A DNA stretch of 64,000 nt from Psychromonas ossibalaenae ATCC BAA-1528 (GCF_000381745.1 NZ_KB906967.1:189401-253400); one strand, 5' to 3'; shown: positions 45,037 through 55,576, counted from the stretch's first letter. Numbers and translations: made by a program. Notes: generated by a model from the letters alone, not told the origin.

Positions 45037-45798
45037 TTATTTGGTAGCCGTTTCACGATAAAATACCGAATAACTGGACAGTATGTTTTCAATAATGCCT
45101 TCAGTAAGCATGTGTGAAATAGTATCCATATAATCTTCTGCCAGATCCGGCGTGGTGTTAACCTTAGACAAGCCTATATAGTAATTGATATCAGAATGCT
45201 TCCTATAATAGTTAATATTAGTCAGACCCAGCTTTGCTATCAATGCATTACCAACCAGTCGATTGGAGTACACAGCATCCACTCGGCCTGCCGAGAGTTT
45301 TTTAAACGGAAACTCATCATGCGGTGTAATGTCCAGCTTAACGCCGTTTACATTTTTGGTTAGTTCCATTAATGTTCTGGACGTATTTGAAGGGCCGTAA
45401 ACAGCAATAACAAGCCCGCTCAGCTCCAGTTTGTCAGCTACATTGAAATTACGGTTATCACGAGCAAAGAATCCATACTCGGTATGCATTACCGGTTCTG
45501 AGAAATAGAGCCGGGCCTCTCGTTCTTTACTCCAGCCTATAGGGAAGAAGCCGTTAATTACTCCCTGACTTACATATTTCTGTGCCCGGGGCCAGGGTAA
45601 AACGGTTACGCGACACTTAATGTCGGCAAGTTCACATGCAGACTTAACAATTTCAACCGCAGGACCATGAGCCACACCGCCCACTTCATAAGAGAACGGG
45701 GAAAATTCCTGTGTGGCAAAGCTTAGTTCTTTATTGTCATCTGCTGAAGAAGGAAGCGAGACCGCAGCTGCTAATAGATATACAGCAGCTCTGAACAT
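45037..45798 (-). CDS. Orphan periplasmic solute-binding protein, first of a tandem pair
   Basis: A 253-residue SBP_bac_3 protein with a signal peptide (1-18, cleavage near SSADD). It is a clear paralogue of the following gene, and nearly identical in its core motifs (VYGPSNTSRTLMELT, AVYSNRLVGNALIAKLGLTN). AGGGAGG lies 6 bases before the ATG. It diverges from the PotD-like gene. Ligand unknown. Confidence 0.8.
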   Translation of the reverse strand: MFRAAVYLLAAAVSLPSSADDNKELSFATQEFSPFSYEVGGVAHGPAVEIVKSACELADIKCRVTVLPWPRAQKYVSQGVINGFFPIGWSKEREARLYFSEPVMHTEYGFFARDNRNFNVADKLELSGLVIAVYGPSNTSRTLMELTKNVNGVKLDITPHDEFPFKKLSAGRVDAVYSNRLVGNALIAKLGLTNINYYRKHSDINYYIGLSKVNTTPDLAEDYMDTISHMLTEGIIENILSSYSVFYRETATK

Positions 45799-46060
45799 AT
45801 TTAACCTCCCTGTCAGTATTATGAAGTATTCGTTTCTGCTTAACTCAGCACTGCTTTCAACTACTTTGTATTAGAGTATAGGAAAAATCCCCTGCCTTTC
45901 AATATGCGAGAATGCAGCTGACTTAGTGCGTTCACCCCCTCTGAATATCCAGCCTTGTAGCAGGCTTTTTATTGATATCAAAAGTAGGACAAGCAGTTAG
46001 ACTAATGAAGCAAATTTACTATAGTGCTATTACCATCGCTATTAAACACTGGAGCAGTCC

Positions 46061-47164
46061 ATGTCAATTTTCTCCTCTCATATTAAATTATTATCTATCT
46101 GTCTATGCTCTTTTCTCTTACTGCCACTCGCGGCTAATGCAGAACTCACATTAAGAATGTTAACCTGGGAGGGCTATTCTCCTGACCTTCAAGTTAAAGC
46201 ATTTGAAAAAGCAATGACTGATAAGTACGGTGAAAAAGTAAGTATGGAAATCACCTATATTTCTTCTGCTGACGAGTACTTTACAAATTTACGTAAAGGC
46301 AAAGTTGATATTATTGTACCCAGCCATAATATCATCCTCGATGAACGTTATAAGCTGGTGACTAAGAAACTGTTAATCCCTATTGATTTGAAAAACATCC
46401 CCAATTACAGCAAAATTATTCCCAGCCTGCAAAAGGCTGATTATGCAGTCAAAGGCGGCAAGCTTTATTCTGTACCGTTAGTGCACGGCCCTTACGGACT
46501 TGCTTATAACTCAGAAAAAATGACGTCTCCCGACTCATGGAACGTATTGTGGGATAATCAGTATAAAGGAAAGTACACACTTAGCTCCGATTACTCGGAA
46601 GTTAATATTTATGTAGCGGCACTTGCTTTAGGCATAAATAAAAATGATATTGCTAATATCGAACGCCTAAGCCAGCCTGATGTACAGCAGAAGCTCAACC
46701 AGTTAATCGCCAATGCCAGTCATATGTGGAAAGGTGTCGATGCGCCTGAAGACTTAGAAAATAACCTGCTTGGTGCTGCATGGGGGTTTTCATTTCCCGA
46801 GCTAAAACAAAAAGGCCAGCACTGGGCGATGGCTGAGCCAAAAGAAGGGACTACCGGCTGGGTTGACGGGCATTCATTAAGTAAAACTCTAAGCAGTAAA
46901 CCTAAACTGAAAGAGATTGCAGAAGCCTGGATAAATTACACTATTAGTGATGGTTTTCAACTTGATGTTATTGTTCATGGAATCGGCAGCGCGCCGGTTA
47001 ATACCGCGATAAAAGCCCGTATGACAGCAGAAGAAATATCAGCCTTTCATATGGATGACCCGGATTATTTCAAAAATAACCGTATTTTATGGCCGACACT
47101 AAAAGTGCGCCAGAGAAACTTATTGAACCAGCTCTGGGAAAATGCGTTAAAAGCAGCCAAATAG
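46061..47164 (+). CDS. PotD-like (polyamine-type) periplasmic binding protein
   Basis: A 367-residue exported protein of the spermidine/putrescine-binding class. The signal peptide ends near AANAE (residue 28). LTWEGYSPDLQVKAFEKAM is the characteristic opening, and WVDGHSLSKTL with PVNTAIKARM near the C-terminus fits the family. GGAG stands 6 bases before the ATG. It lacks permease and ATPase neighbours; instead a chemoreceptor gene follows 399 bases on. In V. cholerae, PotD-like NspS signals polyamines through a membrane partner, so a sensory role is plausible here. Confidence 0.78.
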   Translation: MSIFSSHIKLLSICLCSFLLLPLAANAELTLRMLTWEGYSPDLQVKAFEKAMTDKYGEKVSMEITYISSADEYFTNLRKGKVDIIVPSHNIILDERYKLVTKKLLIPIDLKNIPNYSKIIPSLQKADYAVKGGKLYSVPLVHGPYGLAYNSEKMTSPDSWNVLWDNQYKGKYTLSSDYSEVNIYVAALALGINKNDIANIERLSQPDVQQKLNQLIANASHMWKGVDAPEDLENNLLGAAWGFSFPELKQKGQHWAMAEPKEGTTGWVDGHSLSKTLSSKPKLKEIAEAWINYTISDGFQLDVIVHGIGSAPVNTAIKARMTAEEISAFHMDDPDYFKNNRILWPTLKVRQRNLLNQLWENALKAAK

Positions 47165-47563
47165 AAAAAACGCCAGAAGCCAAGTACAACTTGGCTGACG
47201 GCCCTTGCATATATCCATTAACTTAAAGAGAATACTTTACAGCTAAGCCTGCTTATTCAGATTATTGTACAGCGTATCAATACTGTTATTTTTATTAACC
47301 AGCCCGCTTCTTTCTCATCTTTTCTCACACATAAAAAAATACAAACAACAAATTAAAATCACATACAGAGCATTTCCACACAGCTTTTAACCTCAAAAAC
47401 GTTCAATAAACGCACACCCAAACCCTGCCGTTACTGACCTGCATCTTGTTTTTATGTTTAATTCACAATTATTGTAAAATAGTTGAAGCTCATCACTGAG
47501 CCTGCTATAAAAATAATATAAAACACAAAGTACATTGGTATTAAAATACAGGGAAAATTAATC
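47165..47563. other. Gap between the PotD-like and chemoreceptor genes
   Basis: No gene. A small hairpin (AGCCAAG 47178-47184 / CTTGGCT 47190-47196) without a T-run follows the binding-protein gene; the rest is AT-rich leader. Confidence 0.5.
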
Positions 47564-49471
47564 ATGCAATCACTCGGATTCAAAAAAACAATAATTATCT
47601 CCATTATCGCATTAGTGACATTGTGTTTATTAACCTCCAACTGGATTGCATATGTCAATCTCAGGGATAACACCATTGAGAATGTCAGGGAACATTCCAA
47701 AACGATTGTCAACTTTGAAGCTGCTAAAATCGCTTCATGGTTCCAAAGTAAAGTCATTGTTATCGACTCGCTTGCTGAGCGTTATAAAGGCCGAACCTAC
47801 AACACTGATTACGTAGAAATTGCCCGGTTATCTAAAAGTATTGCTGAAATAAGCGCTGTCTATTTTGGCCTTAAAGACGGTAGTATGCATGGAACAGCAG
47901 CGGGAGATATCTGGACAAACGGCGTTGCTGATCCTGAACAATATGATCCGCGCACTCGCCCCTGGTATCAGATGGCCAAGGCGGCAGATACACCGATTGT
48001 TACCGATGCTTATATAGACTCGGTAACTAATCAGCCGGTTGTTTCTGTAGCAAAAAGCTTCGGTGAAGGAGTCGCACTGGCTGATGTATCATTAGCAATT
48101 TTATCGCAGACTGTAAAGAACATTGATTTTCCAGGTGCTGCGGCTGTCATTACCGACGGAGCAGGAAAATCATTAGCTTCCAACTCAACTGCGCTGAAGG
48201 TAGGCACTAAACTGACAGATATCGGCATGATCGATATTCAGAATGCAATGCAGTCTCAGGATGAGAGCTCAATAGCTTACACAATTAACGGCGTTGAAAA
48301 ATTAGCATTTACTAAAGCAATACCATTAATTAACGGTAAGAAGTGGTACTTAGTTATCGGAATCAATAAATCCATTGCTTATGCAGAAGTTGACCAGGCA
48401 TTAACGGATGCAGTTCTCGCATCACTGGTTATGCTGGTTATTGCTATTACGCTTGTTATTACTACCTTAAATGCACTGTATCGCCCTATACTCACGCTTA
48501 AAGCGATGGTACTTGATTTATCAAAAGGGCATGGCGATCTCACTAGACGACTTCCAGTTACCAGTAATGACGACTTAGGACAGATATCAGAAGGTATAAA
48601 CCGATTTATTGAAAATCTGCAGTCTTTGATGCAGGAAGTCTCGCAGACATCAGGGGACATCTCCAGCAGCGTTGATCAGCTTAAACAGCAGACCGATGCA
48701 AATAACCAGGTATTAACAGCTCACTCAATGGAAACTGAACAAGTTGTTTCTGCTATTGAGCAGATGAGTGCTACCGCAAGTGATGTCGCTGGTAATGCAT
48801 CTGAAGCATCCCGATTTACCCACGATACTAATTCACAGGTAACAGACTCACGCAATGTTGTTACACAGGCAACAAATACGGTGTCACAACTTGCAAATGA
48901 TGTTGAAAATACGGCCGTCAGTATTGAAGATATCGGTAAAGATTCTCAAGAGATCACCAGTGTACTCAATGTGATTGGTTCCATTGCAGAGCAGACCAAT
49001 TTACTGGCATTAAATGCGGCTATAGAAGCGGCCAGAGCTGGAGAGCAGGGACGAGGATTTGCCGTTGTTGCAGATGAAGTAAGAGCGCTGGCGGCAAGGA
49101 CGCAAAGCAGTACTGCTGAGATTGAGCAAACGCTGAATAAACTGCTTAACGGATCGAAAACGGCAATTGATGCAATGAGTGCCACCAAATCGACCTGTGA
49201 AAGAACAACTCAAAGCACTTCACTGGTGGCGACAGATCTGGACAGTATTGCTGTTTCAGTGACTAATATCAACGATTTGAATACCTTGATTGCCACAGCA
49301 GCAGAGCAGCAGAGTTCTGTTGCAGAGGATATCACCCGTAATATGAACGCAATACAAGAGATAGTTGGTGAATTAACCGTCAACGGACAATCTACCGCCA
49401 ATGAAACCATTAACCTTTCGGCAGCCAACAGTCAGTTAAAGTCAGTGGTTAATAAATTTAAACTGCATTAA
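47564..49471 (+). CDS. Methyl-accepting chemotaxis protein with dCache amino-acid sensor
   Basis: Transmembrane chemoreceptor of 635 residues. Membrane helices are at about 9-29 and 280-303, flanking a periplasmic dCache domain, then HAMP (LYRPILTLK...) and the cytoplasmic signalling hairpin ([37 protein letters not shown]). The dCache domain has the amino-acid recognition set Y127, R132, W134, Y135, D152 and D174, spaced as in Pseudomonas PctA (Y121, R126, W128, Y129, D146, D173). This predicts direct binding of amino acids or related amines. It should couple to CheA through CheW elsewhere in the genome. Confidence 0.9.
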   Translation: MQSLGFKKTIIISIIALVTLCLLTSNWIAYVNLRDNTIENVREHSKTIVNFEAAKIASWFQSKVIVIDSLAERYKGRTYNTDYVEIARLSKSIAEISAVYFGLKDGSMHGTAAGDIWTNGVADPEQYDPRTRPWYQMAKAADTPIVTDAYIDSVTNQPVVSVAKSFGEGVALADVSLAILSQTVKNIDFPGAAAVITDGAGKSLASNSTALKVGTKLTDIGMIDIQNAMQSQDESSIAYTINGVEKLAFTKAIPLINGKKWYLVIGINKSIAYAEVDQALTDAVLASLVMLVIAITLVITTLNALYRPILTLKAMVLDLSKGHGDLTRRLPVTSNDDLGQISEGINRFIENLQSLMQEVSQTSGDISSSVDQLKQQTDANNQVLTAHSMETEQVVSAIEQMSATASDVAGNASEASRFTHDTNSQVTDSRNVVTQATNTVSQLANDVENTAVSIEDIGKDSQEITSVLNVIGSIAEQTNLLALNAAIEAARAGEQGRGFAVVADEVRALAARTQSSTAEIEQTLNKLLNGSKTAIDAMSATKSTCERTTQSTSLVATDLDSIAVSVTNINDLNTLIATAAEQQSSVAEDITRNMNAIQEIVGELTVNGQSTANETINLSAANSQLKSVVNKFKLH

Positions 49472-49829
49472 TTAAAAATACAGGCTCTGGTTTTGTTCTT
49501 TTGAACAAAGGACAAGACCGGATAGTCAGTATTATTTTCTATCCTCCGGCTGCCGACTGTCACGGCACACTTATCATACTCATGATTACTTTTGCTTTAT
49601 AAGCCGCATTGCCTTTCCCATTATTTATAAAACAGCCTCATCAGGATGCATAATTAAGCTTTTTTTAATCTTGTACATCAACATCAAGTTGTCAGCTTTT
49701 TTTACACTTGTAATTAAAATCACCAGGGGATTCATTTAAAGCACTTTAAAAACAATGAGATACAAAACTGGAATAAAAAATGCAGAAAAGATAGTCATAA
49801 GTATGTGTTTTTAGACAAAGGAGGCAAAA
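49472..49829. other. Gap between chemoreceptor and PEP-CTERM genes
   Basis: No gene. A weak hairpin follows the chemoreceptor (TTTGTTC 49492-49498 / GAACAAA 49503-49509). The right part is AT-rich and should contain the next promoter; AGGAGG before 49830 is the ribosome site. Confidence 0.5.
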
Positions 49830-50312
49830 ATGAAAAAATTTATTCTAGCGGCGGTACTTGCTGCTGCATCCCTTAACCTACAAGCAGTCCCCCTTCTAGT
49901 CGGCTCTTATCAAGTTAACGATGGCCCTCGGTGGACTACCAACCCAGATGTTTACTCAGCGACCGAAGCCGCTGCACTTATTTTTGGCGGCTCTAATACT
50001 GATTATTTCATCTCTATCATTGACTCTCTTGATTACACCACCATCACTCATACTGGCTGGTATGACGGCTGGGGCGAGCATTTAGGTATGGAGTTTGATG
50101 AAAACTACTCTCTAGATGTTGGCAACGACGGCTACCAATACCCAAGTGCTACAAACAGCGCGCGTTCTGCCTATGTGGAAGACGGATTAAATGATAGTTT
50201 TGTAAACTACGTTTGGACGTCTGATGTAAATGTGCCGGAGCCTGCAGGTATTGCGCTGCTTGGCCTAGGTTTATTAGGACTTGGATTTTCAATCAGAAAA
50301 AGAAGAGCATAA
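49830..50312 (+). CDS. Small PEP-CTERM sorted protein
   Basis: A 160-residue exported protein (signal 1-19). It ends with VPEPAG (135-140), a hydrophobic helix and RKRR: the PEP-CTERM sorting signal, which needs an exosortase encoded elsewhere. The body is rich in aromatic residues and Asn/Asp (GWYDGWGEHLGMEFDEN) and resembles no enzyme known to me. Such proteins usually take part in the cell surface or extracellular polysaccharide matrix. AGGAGG gives strong translation. Confidence 0.82.
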   Translation: MKKFILAAVLAAASLNLQAVPLLVGSYQVNDGPRWTTNPDVYSATEAAALIFGGSNTDYFISIIDSLDYTTITHTGWYDGWGEHLGMEFDENYSLDVGNDGYQYPSATNSARSAYVEDGLNDSFVNYVWTSDVNVPEPAGIALLGLGLLGLGFSIRKRRA

Positions 50313-50350
50313 ATAACAGCTTTTATGCTTAGCAAAAGCCTCTGTTCGAT

Positions 50351-50390
50351 AAAAATCCCTAACTCTGTTTAAGGTTGGGGATTTTTGCTT
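50351..50390 (+). terminator. Terminator after the PEP-CTERM gene
   Basis: AAAAATCCC-TAAC (50351-50363) pairs with GTT-GGGGATTTTT (50374-50386) with one mismatch and runs into a T-tract. Confidence 0.8.
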
Positions 50391-50876
50391 AATAATAAAA
50401 TTGTTGATTTAGCGATATATTTATACTTTATGGCGATTATTTGTTGTCGATTTTTTTTACATAGCAGCAGAAGGTTACCAGCTTATGAAAAATGGATCAT
50501 TGACAACTACACAAGCAGGCTGCACTGAACGAAGTTCCGACAATGCGGATATGGTTTATAGGTTCAACGACGCCCTGACTATGGGCGAATTACATTATTG
50601 CTTCTAAAGTATTTTTCTGCCGTTATTTCGACTCTATACAAAGCTTCTGAGTATTGAAGTTAAAAACAACCTATTTATCATCAACTTAACCAGAAATACT
50701 GATCAAGTATTTATGCGCAAAGTTATTAATCTACGGCTCTATTCACACTTGTTAGCTCACAACTCTGTTATAAATATTCAAAATCTAGTGAGTTGGTTTA
50801 AAATTCTTATTATCGTGAGTTTATAAGTTGCTGATAAACAGCACAGTATATAACTGTGCTGTTTGAGGAGGGAATT
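50391..50876. other. Gap upstream of the DUF2007 gene
   Basis: No convincing gene. A 40-codon frame at 50485-50607 with only a distant GAAGG is noted but not called. The rest is AT-rich. Confidence 0.4.
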
Positions 50877-51278
50877 ATGAATAAATCAGTAGTTGCAGCA
50901 AAGTTTTCATTTCCTCTTGATGCAAACATTGCAAAAGCAAATTTAGAAAGCGTCGGCATTCCTTCATTCGTTGCTGATGAACACACTGTAAATATGCAGT
51001 GGTTATACTCAGATGCAATGGGAGGAGTGAGATTATTTGTTCCTGAAGAGTATTTGCAGGAAGCAAGAAACGTGCTGAGTGAAGATTTTTCAGATGCTGT
51101 TGATTCTCTATATGACTCTAAACCAGAAAGCTGTCCTCATTGCGGCTCTCAAAACATAGAGCCGCATACCAAGGGAAAAAGGCCGGCATTTTTAGTTTTT
51201 ATCCTTGCAGGATTTCCATTGTTTTTTTACAAGCATGGACTTAGGTGTTCACAATGCGGGAACTTCTGGGAAACATAA
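50877..51278 (+). CDS. DUF2007-type protein with zinc ribbon
   Basis: A 133-residue protein. The N-terminal DUF2007 (putative signal-transducing) fold is seen in VVAAKFSFPLDANIAKANLESVGIPSFVADE and GGVRLFVPEEYLQEARNVL. The C-terminal part has a zinc ribbon of two CxxC pairs (CPHCGS and CSQCG) with a hydrophobic stretch between (AFLVFILAGFPLFFY). GGAGGGA precedes the chosen ATG at 50877. Cytoplasmic or membrane-attached; role unknown. Confidence 0.72.
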   Translation: MNKSVVAAKFSFPLDANIAKANLESVGIPSFVADEHTVNMQWLYSDAMGGVRLFVPEEYLQEARNVLSEDFSDAVDSLYDSKPESCPHCGSQNIEPHTKGKRPAFLVFILAGFPLFFYKHGLRCSQCGNFWET

Positions 51279-51319
51279 CAAAAACAACTAAATACTTATT
51301 ATATAGACAATCAGCATCT

Positions 51320-52204
51320 TCAGTTCTGTAAGGTATTAAAAATCTCGTTTCCTATTTCGACTATTGCTTTATTGCGCAGAGCAAAGGATGCATCCGTTTG
51401 AGTGATATAAATACTGATCAGAAACGGAGCCTGTTTGTCTTGCCAGACTACAGCTGTAATTCCCCTGGAACCATTCCCGCCTGCACCGGAACGATCTGCA
51501 ATCTGCCAGCTGCCGGGCAGCACCGAGCGCAAAAGGTTATCTGCAACTTTATTAGCCGTCATCCACTGTTTTAACTGTTTTTTTGACTGCTCAGACAACT
51601 CATTGCCGAACAGTAATTTATGCAAGCTGTGATTGATAGCGTTAGGAGATGTGCTGTCTCGCAGATCTCCCGGCAAAGCTTCATTCAAGGCCGGCTCAAT
51701 TCTGTCCAGGCTAGTTACCTGATCACCAATTTTACGCATAAAAGCAGTTAAGCCTTTTGGACCATTAATACTTTCTAAAACAATATTAGCGGCCGTATTG
51801 TCACTCATCAGCATAGCGGCCGAGCAAGCCTGATAAAGAGTAAACTCTTTATCCACATAGTTTTGCGTAACTGGTGAATAGGTAACTAATGAGCTCTGCT
51901 TTATTACTATCGAGGACTGCAGAGAAATATGCCCGCCATCAACATCGGCAAGCAGCTTTGCACATGCCAGTGATTTAAACGTACTCATTAAAGGAAAGCG
52001 CAGATCCCCCTTGTAATCCCAACTTTTTTGATTACCTGCGTCATAAATTGAAACCCCGACACGAGCATCTAGCTCATTCTCGATTTGTTTAATCTTTTTA
52101 ACAAGAGGTCTGCTGTCTGCGAGAGAGAATAAAGAAACACTGATTAATATAATAAATACAGCCAAAGCACACTTAAAACGAACCGATTGAAACTTAAAAA
52201 ACAT
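51320..52204 (-). CDS. Class A beta-lactamase, CARB/PSE-like
   Basis: Exported serine penicillinase. Counting from the ATG at 52204, the active-site SxxK is S74-T-F-K77, the SDN loop is at 134-136, the omega-loop Glu is E170 in EPALNE, and the usual KTG triad reads RSG at 238-240. RSG followed by AGGNG and ITAVVWQD...APFLISIYITQT is the hallmark of the carbenicillinase (CARB/PSE) branch. It should hydrolyse penicillins. A GTG at 52213 is an alternative start. No integron or transposon is attached, so it looks chromosomal. Confidence 0.88.
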   Translation of the reverse strand: MFFKFQSVRFKCALAVFIILISVSLFSLADSRPLVKKIKQIENELDARVGVSIYDAGNQKSWDYKGDLRFPLMSTFKSLACAKLLADVDGGHISLQSSIVIKQSSLVTYSPVTQNYVDKEFTLYQACSAAMLMSDNTAANIVLESINGPKGLTAFMRKIGDQVTSLDRIEPALNEALPGDLRDSTSPNAINHSLHKLLFGNELSEQSKKQLKQWMTANKVADNLLRSVLPGSWQIADRSGAGGNGSRGITAVVWQDKQAPFLISIYITQTDASFALRNKAIVEIGNEIFNTLQN

Positions 52205-52488
52205 AACTAACACAAACCTTTATATAGAAATTATAAATATAACCCTAACATAAAAAATTAAACGGCTATGAGGTTAATCCATTAAAGCACCAGCTTAATT
52301 TTCTAAGTCTAAATACGGCGATATTATTAACCCGGTTACCCTTTAGAGATGACAGCTAAATTAATACCATCATGGATAAATAAAAGCAGTGATGGTACAG
52401 GGATTCGGCCGTTACTGCCTGCAGCTTTCTTACAGAGCATCCTTCCTGCTTTTATAAAACATTAAACTGTATTTATTTTGCTCTCCTT

Positions 52489-53742
52489 TTAATCCTGCAG
52501 ACTGCGGATATCTGCTCCGGTCGGTCTCTGATACACTTTTAAGCCGAACACAGGCAGAACAGCAAAGATATGATCAAAAATATCAGCCTGGATATCTTCA
52601 TAAAATGCCCAGCGGGTATCATTAGCAAAAATATAAATCTCAATCGGCACGCCTGATTCGGTCGGTGCTAACTGGCGCACCATTAATGTCATCTCTTTAT
52701 GGAGCTTGTCGTGCTGACGCAGATACTCCAGCATATAGGCTCTAAACGTACCGATATTGGTAAGGTTACGACTATTAACCGGCATATCAGCGTCACTCAC
52801 CTGCGCATTAAAGACATCTATTTCCTGTGACTTTTCAGCAAAATAACCTTTAAGATAATTGATCTTACTTAAGCGTTCTTTATCCTCTGTAGTTAAAAAA
52901 GCTATCGTTTGAATATCAATTTGTACCGAGCGTTTAATACGGCGCCCGCCTGATTCCGACATGCCCCGCCAGTTCTTAAAAGCATCTGACACTAATGCGT
53001 ACGCGGGGATCATGGTAATGGTTTTATCCCAGTTTCGTACTTTAACCGTGGTCAGCGATACCTCTTCCACCGTGCCGTCTGCACCGTATTTATCCATCTG
53101 GATCCAGTCACCAGTACTCACCATTCGGTTAGCCGCTAATTGAATGCCGGCCACAAAACCAAGAATCGTGTCTCTAAATACCAGCATAACCAAACCGGTC
53201 GCGACACCTAAACCACTAAGAAAATACACCGGAGACTGATCGGCAAGTACTGAAATCGAGATGATGATGGCAACAAAGAACATAAACAGTTTAAACAACT
53301 GTACGAAACTCTTGATCGGCAGACGGCGGCTTACCAGGTTGACATCCGCAATCTCATTAGCCGCATCAAGTGCACTGTATACCGCACGTACAAACAGCAC
53401 AATAATGCTCACATCCAGCACGCGATCCGCCAGGCTGCTGCTTAACGGATGCTCTGTTAATGCTAAAGGTACAAGGATATTAAGAATTAAAGCGGGTACT
53501 AACTTAGCGAACTTTTCTAACACCCGATGAGACATGAATATATCATCCCAGGTCACTTTAGAACGCTGGATAACTATATTCATGGTGTTAACCACACCGC
53601 GCTTAACCAGGTAATAGCCGATAAAAGCCACGATAAAACAAGCTAAAACCATCACACCGGTCGATACTCCATCGGCAGGCTGACTGTCAATACCGACACC
53701 TGCTAACCATTGTGAAATAAATGCACGTAATTCTTGATCCAA
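52489..53742 (-). CDS. ybdG: Mechanosensitive channel of the MscS family, YbdG type
   Basis: A 417-residue inner-membrane channel that opens on osmotic down-shock. About five membrane helices precede the pore helix and the MscS beta domain (LGFVAGIQLAANRMVSTGDWIQMDKYGADGTVEEVSLTTVKVRNWDKTITMIPAYALV), and the C-terminal part is typical for the YbdG/MscM branch. The start is TTG (M-D-Q-E-L) with GGAG 9 bases upstream, an unusual but well supported start. Monocistronic. Confidence 0.85.
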   Translation of the reverse strand: MDQELRAFISQWLAGVGIDSQPADGVSTGVMVLACFIVAFIGYYLVKRGVVNTMNIVIQRSKVTWDDIFMSHRVLEKFAKLVPALILNILVPLALTEHPLSSSLADRVLDVSIIVLFVRAVYSALDAANEIADVNLVSRRLPIKSFVQLFKLFMFFVAIIISISVLADQSPVYFLSGLGVATGLVMLVFRDTILGFVAGIQLAANRMVSTGDWIQMDKYGADGTVEEVSLTTVKVRNWDKTITMIPAYALVSDAFKNWRGMSESGGRRIKRSVQIDIQTIAFLTTEDKERLSKINYLKGYFAEKSQEIDVFNAQVSDADMPVNSRNLTNIGTFRAYMLEYLRQHDKLHKEMTLMVRQLAPTESGVPIEIYIFANDTRWAFYEDIQADIFDHIFAVLPVFGLKVYQRPTGADIRSLQD

Positions 53743-54014
53743 AATATTTATCTCCAGATATTCAACAGTGATAGTTTCAGCTGCATAAATGATTAGTGAA
53801 GTTAGTCTGTTACTGCGCTGAGTACGCAGCTAACACAAACATACTTATGATAAACAGCAGAGCAGCTAAAAGCAGCTATCTTAGCGTAAAAGCCAATAAA
53901 TTAAATACTAACCATTTTGTTAATTGAGATAACTGCATTATTTATTCAGCTCTCAAAGCATGATTTTCCCAGAGTCCTATTACTGTTAATATAGATGCAT
54001 AATGAGGAGATAAA

Positions 54015-55307
54015 ATGAATAATAAAGCAAACCTATTAGCCAGAGATCTGATCACTTTTATAGACAATAGCCCGGTATCATACTTTGCAGCCGCCAATAT
54101 TATCAAAGAACTGGAAAACAGCGGCTACCGCAGTCTTAATGAAGGTGACAAGTGGAAGCTTGAGCCTGGTCATAAATATTATCTACAAAGAAACAACAGC
54201 GCTGTTATCGCTTTTCAACTAGGCAGTGAAAAACCATGGCAGAGCGGGTTTAATATTGTCGGTGCGCATACCGACAGCCCGCATTTAAAACTTAAAAACG
54301 AGTCTCTTACTAAATCAGCGGGATGCTTAAAAGTCAGTGTTGAAACTTACGGCGGCGGTATTAACAGTACCTGGCTTGACAGAGATTTATCCTTAGCCGG
54401 GCGTATTTCAATTAACACAGAAAACGGTATACAGAATCGCTTAGTTGACTTTAAAAGAGCAGTCGGCTCAATACCCAATCTTGCCATTCACCTTAACAGA
54501 GAAGCAAACGCCGGTTTTGAATACAATAAACAGACCCACCTGCCGGTTATCCTTTTCGGCACCGATAAAGAAATAGACGAAAAAAACTATTTAAAAGAAC
54601 TCGTTGCAGTAGAAGCCGATGTGCAGGTAGATTCTATACTGGAAATGGATCTGTTTTTCTATGATACCCAGAAAGGCGCAGTTATCGGCTTGGATCAGGA
54701 TATGATCGCCGTCGGCCGTTTAGATAACCTGGCTATGTGTCACTGCATTTATAAAAGTCTAACCGAAGCCGATAATCCGCAGCAGACCAATATCGGCGTG
54801 TTTTTTGATAATGAAGAGATCGGCAGCCGCACCATGATGGGCGCTGATTCAAACTTCTTAAGTTCATTGTTAGAGCGGATAACCTTCGCACTGGACGGCG
54901 ACCTGGAGGACGGCTTAAGAGCTAAACATCACAGCTTCTTAATAAGTGCAGACGGTGCACACGCCCTGCATCCTAACTTTACAGACAAACATGATAAATC
55001 CTATGCACCGCTGCTGAATCAGGGCCCGGTAATTAAAATGAGTGCTAACTTCAGATATGCCACAACAGCAGAAACTGCCGGCCGGTTTATTAACTTATGT
55101 AATAAAGCAGGTGTACCCTACCAGAAGATGGCCAACCGCTCGGATCTTCCCTCGGGCAGTACCATCGGCCCAACATCCTCTGCTTCTCTAGGTATCAATA
55201 CGATTGATGTCGGTAATCCGATGTTTGCCATGCACAGTATTCGCGAAAGTCAGGGCACCTTAGATCACTACTACATGACTAAAGTTATTTGCGAATTTTA
55301 TAAGTAA
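54015..55307 (+). CDS. apeB: M18-family aminopeptidase
   Basis: Cytoplasmic dinuclear-zinc aminopeptidase (aspartyl-aminopeptidase type). The metal and active-site motifs of family M18 are visible: GAHTDSPHLKLK, GRLDNLAMCH, FDNEEIGSRTMMGADS, and SADGAHALHPN with a final MHSIRESQG. Length 430 residues is normal. GAGGAGAT precedes the ATG. It should release N-terminal acidic or general residues from peptides. Confidence 0.87.
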   Translation: MNNKANLLARDLITFIDNSPVSYFAAANIIKELENSGYRSLNEGDKWKLEPGHKYYLQRNNSAVIAFQLGSEKPWQSGFNIVGAHTDSPHLKLKNESLTKSAGCLKVSVETYGGGINSTWLDRDLSLAGRISINTENGIQNRLVDFKRAVGSIPNLAIHLNREANAGFEYNKQTHLPVILFGTDKEIDEKNYLKELVAVEADVQVDSILEMDLFFYDTQKGAVIGLDQDMIAVGRLDNLAMCHCIYKSLTEADNPQQTNIGVFFDNEEIGSRTMMGADSNFLSSLLERITFALDGDLEDGLRAKHHSFLISADGAHALHPNFTDKHDKSYAPLLNQGPVIKMSANFRYATTAETAGRFINLCNKAGVPYQKMANRSDLPSGSTIGPTSSASLGINTIDVGNPMFAMHSIRESQGTLDHYYMTKVICEFYK

Positions 55308-55576
55308 TTATCAGACAGCTGCACTTTCCAAAATTCAAAATGACGGTTGGTGCAGCTCATATCTTCAAACAGCATCTAGAAAATTTGTAAATCACTAAAA
55401 CGGGTATAGCACGGACTGCATTTTCATTGTGATCACTATAATGAGGATACCTACTGTACTTCTAACCTAGGCCCAACCGGACAGCTTCACCTATAGAAAA
55501 TAAAATCAAACATTCACGCTTCTGAATATAGACATATAATATACATAGTCTTAACTTGTGACGAAGGAGAAAAGTA

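Noticed and set aside
50485-50607. 40-codon frame beginning ATG-AAA-AAT
   Set aside because: The only ribosome-like word (GAAGG) is 11 bases away and the protein matches nothing.
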